Origin: Alteriqipengyuania flavescens
GTDB taxonomy: Bacteria > Pseudomonadota > Alphaproteobacteria > Sphingomonadales > Sphingomonadaceae
DNA: 64,000 nt
NCBI RefSeq assembly: GCF_030406725.1
Contig: NZ_CP129107.1
Coordinates: 806,001-870,000, forward strand
Direction: 5' to 3'
Shown here: positions 58,888 through 64,000 of the stretch, one piece after another
How positions within the stretch are numbered: position 1 is the first letter of the stretch
Layout of the letters: each line of letters begins with the position of its first letter
The notes under the pieces: generated by a model
Told to the model about the DNA's origin: nothing
Databases searched by the model: none
What the model saw: only the letters and a program-made list of their open reading frames with translations
Position numbers and translations under genes: made by a program

Positions 58888-60789
58888 TCATGCCGGCTGC
58901 GGCTTGTCGCCGCCTGGATCGCGCTTGCGGGATTTCACTTCCGCCTTGCGCTGCTTGACTTCTTCCGCGCGGTTCTCGTCCGGCGGAGCGAAAGTGATGA
59001 CAATGTCGCCATCACGCGGCTCAGGCGTGGCGGCATGGGTGAAGAAGCGGATATTCCCGCCCTCGCGGATCACCAGCAGGCGTTCCGTACCTTCGGGCAG
59101 TTTCGCCAGCGCATCTTCGAAATCGAACTTTTCCGACAGCTTGGTTTTGCGGAAGGTCCAGCCCTGCGCTTCCAGCCGCTGGACATCCTCCACCCCGTGG
59201 CCAGCGGAGAAAACTGCGCGCCCGCGCAGGCTTTCGGGCAGCGAGCGATGGTCTTCCTCGTCCGCATCCTCGCCCAGCTGGTAGACCTTGTCGCGGCCGA
59301 TCTCGTGCGCGAATTCGTTGCAGACCAGCGCGTTGTACGCCTCGTTGTCGGTCGCAGCGAGCAGCGACTGGAACGGGGTCAGGTCGAGATTATGCTCCGT
59401 CGCCTCGTTAAGGATTTCGCCGTGGTAGGTCGGCACGCCCTGCTTGCGAGCCTCTTTCAGCCGCTGCCAGCTGGAATCGACGATCATCACCGGCGTTTCC
59501 AGCCCTTGCAGCTGTTTCGCCAGCGCGATGGTCCAGCGGTTGGAGCCGACGATGAGGAGGCCGGGCCGCGTCGCGCCTTTCACGCCGAGCAGTTTGGCGA
59601 CCAGATCGATGGTGAAGCCGTGCGCCACCACGGTCGCCACCACGACCGCGAAGCTGAGGCCGATGAGGAGCTCGCCGCCCGTAAAGCCCAGCTCGCCCAG
59701 CCGCAGCGCGAACAGGCCGGAGATAGCGACCAGCACGATACCGCGCGGCGCGATCCAGGCGAGGAACAGGCGTTCGTTCCATGGCACGCTGCTGCCCAGC
59801 AGGCTAATCAGCACGGTCGCCGGGCGGACGATGAAGAGGAGCGTCAGCAGGAAAGCGCCGAAGCGCCACGTCGTGCCGAGATAGACGAGGTCGTCCATCC
59901 TGAGCGAGGAGGACAGCAGGATGAAGATGCCCGACACCAGCAGGACGGCGATATTCTCCTTGAAGGGATGGATGCTGCGCAGCGAGCTGACGTTCATGTT
60001 GGCGAGCGCGACGCCCATCACGGTCACCGCGACCAGCCCGGCTTCGTGCTCTATCAGATTCGAAATCACGAACACGCCGATGACGACCGTGAACAGCACG
60101 GGGACCTTGAGGTATTCCGGCACCAGCCCGCGCGGGAAGGCGTAGGCAATGATTCGCGCGGCGAAATAGCCGATGAGGCCGGCAAGGACGGCGGCGATGA
60201 TCATCGGCGGGACGACGTCGATCAGCGACGCGCTGGGCGATTCGGCCACCTTGCGGAAATATTCGTAGGCGATCACCGCGCACAATGCGCCGGTGGGATC
60301 GTTCACGATGGCTTCCCACTTCAGGATCGAGGCGGGCCGCGTCTTGACTGCCGACTGGCGCAGCAGCGGAATGACCACCGTCGGGCCTGTCACCACAAGG
60401 ATGCCGCCGAACAGCACGGCGACGGGCAGTTGCAGGCCGGCGATGTAATAGCCGGCAGCCGAACCGAAGGCCCAGCCGAAGATTACGCCCAGCGTGGCGA
60501 GCCTTCCGACCGCTTCGCCCGAATGCCTCAGCTCGCGGAAATCGAGACTGAGTCCGCCTTCGAAGAGGATCAGAGCCACGCCGACGGCCACCATGGGCTC
60601 CAGCAAGTCGCCAAAGGTCCCCCGCGGGTCCAGCGCCAGCCCCGGCGCAAAATAGGCAAGCACCGGTCCCGCGAGGAAGCCGGCCAGCAGCATAAGGACG
60701 ATGGCGGGCTTGCCGGTGCGCCACGCAACCCATTGCGCACCGATGCCCAGCACGCCCACGGCTGCGATCACGACTGCTTGATTGGCCAT
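58888..60789 (-). CDS. Cation/proton antiporter, CPA family, with cytosolic regulatory part
   Basis: The 633-residue protein has about 12 membrane helices in residues 1-390 (ALILFEGGLSLDFRELRHSGEAV, VTGPTVVIPLLRQSAVKTRPASILKWEAIVNDPTGALCAVIAY with the Asn-Asp ion site, WIAPRGIVLVAISGLFALRLGE). A nucleotide-binding Rossmann part follows (GLLIVGSNRWTIALAKQLQG), with a TrkA-C-like end (RDGDIVITFAPPDE). Na+ or K+ for H+ exchange is likely. The ATG at 60789 follows GGGGGAG. Confidence 0.88.
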   Translation of the reverse strand: MANQAVVIAAVGVLGIGAQWVAWRTGKPAIVLMLLAGFLAGPVLAYFAPGLALDPRGTFGDLLEPMVAVGVALILFEGGLSLDFRELRHSGEAVGRLATLGVIFGWAFGSAAGYYIAGLQLPVAVLFGGILVVTGPTVVIPLLRQSAVKTRPASILKWEAIVNDPTGALCAVIAYEYFRKVAESPSASLIDVVPPMIIAAVLAGLIGYFAARIIAYAFPRGLVPEYLKVPVLFTVVIGVFVISNLIEHEAGLVAVTVMGVALANMNVSSLRSIHPFKENIAVLLVSGIFILLSSSLRMDDLVYLGTTWRFGAFLLTLLFIVRPATVLISLLGSSVPWNERLFLAWIAPRGIVLVAISGLFALRLGELGFTGGELLIGLSFAVVVATVVAHGFTIDLVAKLLGVKGATRPGLLIVGSNRWTIALAKQLQGLETPVMIVDSSWQRLKEARKQGVPTYHGEILNEATEHNLDLTPFQSLLAATDNEAYNALVCNEFAHEIGRDKVYQLGEDADEEDHRSLPESLRGRAVFSAGHGVEDVQRLEAQGWTFRKTKLSEKFDFEDALAKLPEGTERLLVIREGGNIRFFTHAATPEPRDGDIVITFAPPDENRAEEVKQRKAEVKSRKRDPGGDKPQPA

Positions 60790-60869
60790 TGCTCCCCCGG
60801 TGTCGCGATTGCGCGATTGTGACACTAAAGCCCTGCGTCGCGGCAGGTTCCCGCCTCAGTCCCCCCGCC

Positions 60870-61413
60870 TCAGTCTCCGGGGTAAGCGAGAATCGCGCTG
60901 GTGGCGACCCCTTGCTCCCGGAGCGCACGCGCCCCGCCGAGGTCGGGCAGGTCGATCAGGAAATGGGCGCCCGTGAGCGAGCCGCCGGCCTGCCGGACGA
61001 GCTGCGCTGCGGCAAGCGCGGTGCCGCCCGTGGCAATGAGGTCGTCGACCAGGGCAACCGTGCCGCCTGCCGCCCTGCGGCATGACGGTGGGATCGAGTT
61101 CGAGCCGGGCGGTCCCGTATTCCAGCGCATAGTCGACGCCGAGCGTCTCGACCGGCAGCTTGCCCGGCTTGCGCAGCGGCACGAAGCCAATGCCCAGCCG
61201 TGCGGCCACCGCGGCACCGAAGATGAAGCCCCGCGCTTCCATGCCGGCGACGAGCTTCGCGCCGTCATCCGCCACGCGGTCCGCCAGATGCGAAACCGCC
61301 CCTGCCAGCCCCGAAGGATCGGCGAGGAGCGGCGAGATATCACGGAACTGGATGCCCGGCTTGGGAAAGTCGGGCACCGTGCGGATCAGCGCGGCAAGCG
61401 CTTCTGCCCTCAC
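60870..61413 (-). pseudogene. apt: Adenine phosphoribosyltransferase, interrupted by a frameshift
   Basis: The product has the Apt N-terminal half (LIRTVPDFPKPGIQFRDISPLLADP, GMEARGFIFGAAVAARLGIGFVPLRKPGKLPVETL) in one frame up to MPQGG, and the PRPP-binding half (GGTVALVDDLIATGGTALAAAQLV, ending ILAYPGD) in another. The switch needs one extra base in the GC-rich stretch 61074-61080 (CCGCAGGGC on the - strand). Without it the gene would be 180 residues, the usual Apt length. The start is a GTG overlapping the petC stop (GTGA). It is a real mutation or a sequencing error. Confidence 0.85.
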
Positions 61414-62288
61414 CCTTGCAGCGGGCCCTTCTTCGCGCCCTTCGGCTTCACTGCGGCCCAGATCTGCTGCTTCGACAGGTAAGCCAGCACGGTCGCGAAG
61501 ACGAGGAAGATGATCCACCAGAAGCCGGTCTGCTTGCGCTTCACCAGCATGGGTTCGGCGGTCCATTCCATGAAGGCGGATACGTCGGCGGCCATCTGCG
61601 GGATAGTGGCTTCGGTGCCGTCGTCATAGGTGACCTGACCCGTGGTCGTAAGCGGCGGGGCCATGGCGAGGTTGAGGTTGGCGAAATACGGGTTGAAGTA
61701 GAGGTTCTGGCCCGGCCGCGCGCTTTCCGGCAGCACTTCGCCATCCTTATTCTTGTAGCCCACCGGGTCGGTATAGCCGGTCAGCAGCGAATAGACGTAG
61801 TTCACCCCGTCGTGCCGTGCCTTCGTCATTAGCGAAAGGTCGGGCGGGATCGCGTTGTTGTTCGCTGCGGCGGCGGCCACGTTGTTGGGGTACGGCGAGG
61901 GGAAGTAATCCGTCGGCAGGCCCGGACGGGTCGTCGCTTCACCGGTGTTCGGATCGATGCCGGGCACCTGCTTGGTGGCGGCGATCGCCTTGATCTGTTC
62001 CTCGTTGTAACCGAGCTGCTCCAGGTCGCGGAAGGCCACGAACTTCATCGAGTGGCAGGCCGAGCAGACTTCCGAATAGACCTTGTAGCCGCGCTGCAGC
62101 TGCGCGATGTCCCACGATCCGAAGGCGCCGTTGGTCTTCAGGTCGAGATGCTTGGGATGCTTGTGGAAGGCATGCTCCAGCGATTCCTCGGCCGGCTCGG
62201 TGGCCCAGGTATAGGCCCCGGTGACGAAGGCGATCAGGGCGACGAGGGCGAAAACGAGCCCCGTGGCGATTCCGAATAGGCGGACCAT
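61410..62288 (-). CDS. petC: Cytochrome c1 of the bc1 complex
   Basis: The 292-residue protein has an N-terminal membrane helix, a heme site (VYSEVCSACHSMKFVAFRDLEQLGY), a ligand region NLYFNPYFANLNLAMAPPL, and a C-terminal membrane anchor (QTGFWWIIFLVFATVLAYLSKQQIWAAVKPK). It passes electrons from the Rieske protein to cytochrome c. It is third in petA-petB-petC and is followed by the overlapping apt. Confidence 0.95.
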   Translation of the reverse strand: MVRLFGIATGLVFALVALIAFVTGAYTWATEPAEESLEHAFHKHPKHLDLKTNGAFGSWDIAQLQRGYKVYSEVCSACHSMKFVAFRDLEQLGYNEEQIKAIAATKQVPGIDPNTGEATTRPGLPTDYFPSPYPNNVAAAAANNNAIPPDLSLMTKARHDGVNYVYSLLTGYTDPVGYKNKDGEVLPESARPGQNLYFNPYFANLNLAMAPPLTTTGQVTYDDGTEATIPQMAADVSAFMEWTAEPMLVKRKQTGFWWIIFLVFATVLAYLSKQQIWAAVKPKGAKKGPLQG

Positions 62289-62314
62289 AGCGTTGTCTTT
62301 CCTGTCTCGTCTTC

Positions 62315-63607
62315 TCAGACCGCCGGAGCGGTGTTTTCGCCCAGCACGGCCTTCTTGTCCTCACCCAGCACCGCCTCGGTGATCGAGTACGGCAGCGGCT
62401 CGGGCCGCTCGATCGAGGAGACGATCGGCAGGATCACCAGGAAGTGGAGGAAGTAGTAGATCGTCGCCAGCTGGCTCAGCATCACGTAGGGCTCTTCCGC
62501 CGGGGCGCCGCCGCAGTAGAACAGTACCGCCATCGCCGGGATCAGGCCGAACCAGAAGAACTTGCGGAACAGCGGGCGATAATGGCCGCTTCGCACCGGG
62601 CTGCGGTCCAGCCAGGGCAGCAGGAACCACATCAGGATCGCCGCAAACATCGCCAGCACGCCCCACAGCTTCGCCGGGAGGATGAAGTCGAAGGTGAAGG
62701 CGCGCAGGATCGCGTAGAACGGCCAGAAATACCATTCGGGCACGATGTGCGCCGGCGTGGAGACCGGGTTCGCCTCGATATAGTTGTCCGGGTGGCCGAG
62801 GTAATTCGGCAGGTAGAACACCATGATCGAGAACAGGATCAGGAACACGCCCAGGCCGAAGGCATCCTTCGCCGTGTAATACGGGTGGAAGGGCACGGTG
62901 TCGCTTTCCTGCTTCACCTCGATCCCCGTCGGGTTGGACGAACCCGGGATATGCAGCGCCCAGACGTGGAGGATGACGACACCCAGGGTCACGAACGGCA
63001 GCAGGAAGTGCAGGCTGAAGAAGCGGTTGAGCGCGGCGTCGTCGGGCGCATAGCCGCCCAGCAGCCAGATCTGCAGCGGTTCGCCCACCAGCGGGATCGC
63101 GCCGAACAGGCCGGTGATCACTTTCGCGCCCCAGAAGCTCATCTGGCCCCACGGCAGGACGTAGCCCATGAAGGCAGTCGCCATGGCGAGGAGGAAGATC
63201 ACCACGCCGAGGATCCAGATCATCTCGCGCGGGGCCTTGTACGAGGAGTAGAAGAAGCCGCGGAAGATGTGGAGGTAGAGGACGACGAAGAAGAAGCTCG
63301 CCCCGTTGGCGTGCATGTAGCGGATCATCCAGCCCCAGTTGATGTCGCGCATGATGTGTTCGGTCTTCGCGAACGCGACGCTGGCGTCGGCGGCATAGTG
63401 CATCGCGAGCACGATGCCGGTGACGATCTGCAGCACGAGGCAGAAGCCGGCGAGGACGCCGAAATTCCACATGTAGTTGAGGTTGCGCGGCACCGGATAG
63501 CCCGCGCCCACCGCGTTGTAGACCAGCCGCGGCAGGGGCAGCTTTTCATCCACCCATTTCGTGAAGCCGTTGGCCGGCGTGTATTCCTTTGCCCAGGGAA
63601 AGCTCAT
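62315..63607 (-). CDS. petB: Cytochrome b of the bc1 complex
   Basis: This 430-residue membrane protein has the Qo/Qi core: NYMWNFGVLAGFCLVLQIVTGIVLAMHY, RYMHANGASFFFVVLYLHIFRGFFY, WGAKVITGLFGAIPLVG, and LLPFVTLGVVILHVWALHIPGSSNPTG with the later heme His, then PEWYFWPFYAILRAF (PEWY). The ATG at 63607 lies 11 bases after the petA stop. The length is normal for alphaproteobacterial cytochrome b. Confidence 0.96.
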   Translation of the reverse strand: MSFPWAKEYTPANGFTKWVDEKLPLPRLVYNAVGAGYPVPRNLNYMWNFGVLAGFCLVLQIVTGIVLAMHYAADASVAFAKTEHIMRDINWGWMIRYMHANGASFFFVVLYLHIFRGFFYSSYKAPREMIWILGVVIFLLAMATAFMGYVLPWGQMSFWGAKVITGLFGAIPLVGEPLQIWLLGGYAPDDAALNRFFSLHFLLPFVTLGVVILHVWALHIPGSSNPTGIEVKQESDTVPFHPYYTAKDAFGLGVFLILFSIMVFYLPNYLGHPDNYIEANPVSTPAHIVPEWYFWPFYAILRAFTFDFILPAKLWGVLAMFAAILMWFLLPWLDRSPVRSGHYRPLFRKFFWFGLIPAMAVLFYCGGAPAEEPYVMLSQLATIYYFLHFLVILPIVSSIERPEPLPYSITEAVLGEDKKAVLGENTAPAV

Positions 63608-63618
63608 GGTATCCTGCC

Positions 63619-64000
63619 TCAGCCGATCGTCACGGTGGTGTCGGAGATGGTGTATTCGGGCACCTCCAGGTTCGTCGGCGCCGGACCTTTGCGGATGCGC
63701 CCGGCGGTGTCGTAGTGCGAGCCGTGGCACGGGCAGAAATACCCGCCGAACTCGCCCTTGTTCTCACCTTCGGCGGCGCCCAGCGGCACACAACCGAGGT
63801 GGGTGCACACGCCCATGGTGATGAGCAGGTCGCGGTGCCCTTCCAGCGTCCGGTCCTCGAGCGACTGCGGATCGCGCAGGCTGCCGACCGGCACGGAGTT
63901 CGCCTCGGCCATTTCGGTCTCGGTCAGGCGGCGGACGAAAACCGGCTGCTTGCGGAAGATCGCCTTGATCGCCTGGCCGGGCTCGATCGCCCCGACATCG
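63619..64000 (-). CDS. petA: Rieske iron-sulphur subunit of the bc1 complex (5' end outside the window)
   Basis: The visible C-terminal ~127 residues include the 2Fe-2S ligands CTHLGC and CPCHGSHYD, and the ending [14 protein letters not shown]. The frame stays open to the window edge; the membrane anchor and start lie beyond 64000. An internal ATG at 63912 is not the start, since conserved sequence (FVRRLTETE) precedes it. Confidence 0.93.
   Translation of the reverse strand, partial: DVGAIEPGQAIKAIFRKQPVFVRRLTETEMAEANSVPVGSLRDPQSLEDRTLEGHRDLLITMGVCTHLGCVPLGAAEGENKGEFGGYFCPCHGSHYDTAGRIRKGPAPTNLEVPEYTISDTTVTIG

Overview
The window looks like chromosomal DNA of a high-GC alphaproteobacterium of the order Sphingomonadales, most like the Erythrobacteraceae (Erythrobacter/Qipengyuania/Altererythrobacter type). 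This is inferred from a gene transfer agent (GTA)-type structural cluster, a tonB-exbB-exbD-exbD set, a MipZ-type division ATPase, a GlnK-AmtB pair, a petABC bc1 operon and the general codon style. No database search was possible.

Layout. 1-10.5 kb: downstream two thirds of a GTA / domesticated-prophage cluster on the + strand, running from major capsid (gp5) through connector, tail terminator, tail tube, chaperones, short tape measure, distal tail, hub, NlpC/P60 peptidase and host-specificity protein to a DUF2793 protein. It has an unusual gp12 fusion, a short gp15, no recognisable gp7, and a 42-bp tandem repeat inside gp10. 10.5-12.3 kb: an OmpA-type porin and a Cu/Zn superoxide dismutase lipoprotein. 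12.3-18.3 kb (- strand): Spinster-type MFS transporter coupled to queC, a small secreted protein, hslO, argF, argD. 18.4-23.2 kb: a Gly-rich double cold-shock protein, a TerC-family protein, a small membrane protein, a sterol-desaturase-family protein and a GMC oxidoreductase. 23.3-25.1 kb: glnK-amtB behind a near-consensus sigma-54 promoter.

25.2-39.3 kb is housekeeping: an EEP-family phosphatase/nuclease, prfC, rpmI-rplT-pheS-pheT, an SDR, an inositol-phosphatase family enzyme, prs, glpX, hom and two envelope proteins. 39.6-42.9 kb: tonB-exbB-exbD-exbD plus a third, broken exbD copy. 42.9-49.1 kb: a large DEXH helicase, phosphomannomutase/phosphoglucomutase, a membrane J-domain protein, mipZ and panC.

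49.2-58.1 kb looks like a decayed genomic island at a tRNA-Gly(UCC) gene. It is bounded by the tRNA 3' end and an imperfect copy of it just after panC. It carries a nonsense-mutated MvaI/BcnI-type restriction endonuclease, a complete TetR-controlled tripartite efflux operon with a palindromic operator, a DEDDh exonuclease cluster with overlapping or frameshifted frames, and an internally deleted tyrosine integrase next to the tRNA. 58.2-64 kb returns to the core genome: an OmpA-domain lipoprotein, a CPA-type cation/proton antiporter, a frameshifted apt, and petC-petB-petA (petA runs off the end).

Functionally, most genes are ordinary core metabolism. The accessory interest lies in the GTA cluster architecture, the tRNA-Gly island, and four genes that appear broken (exbD copy 3, apt, the restriction enzyme, the integrase).
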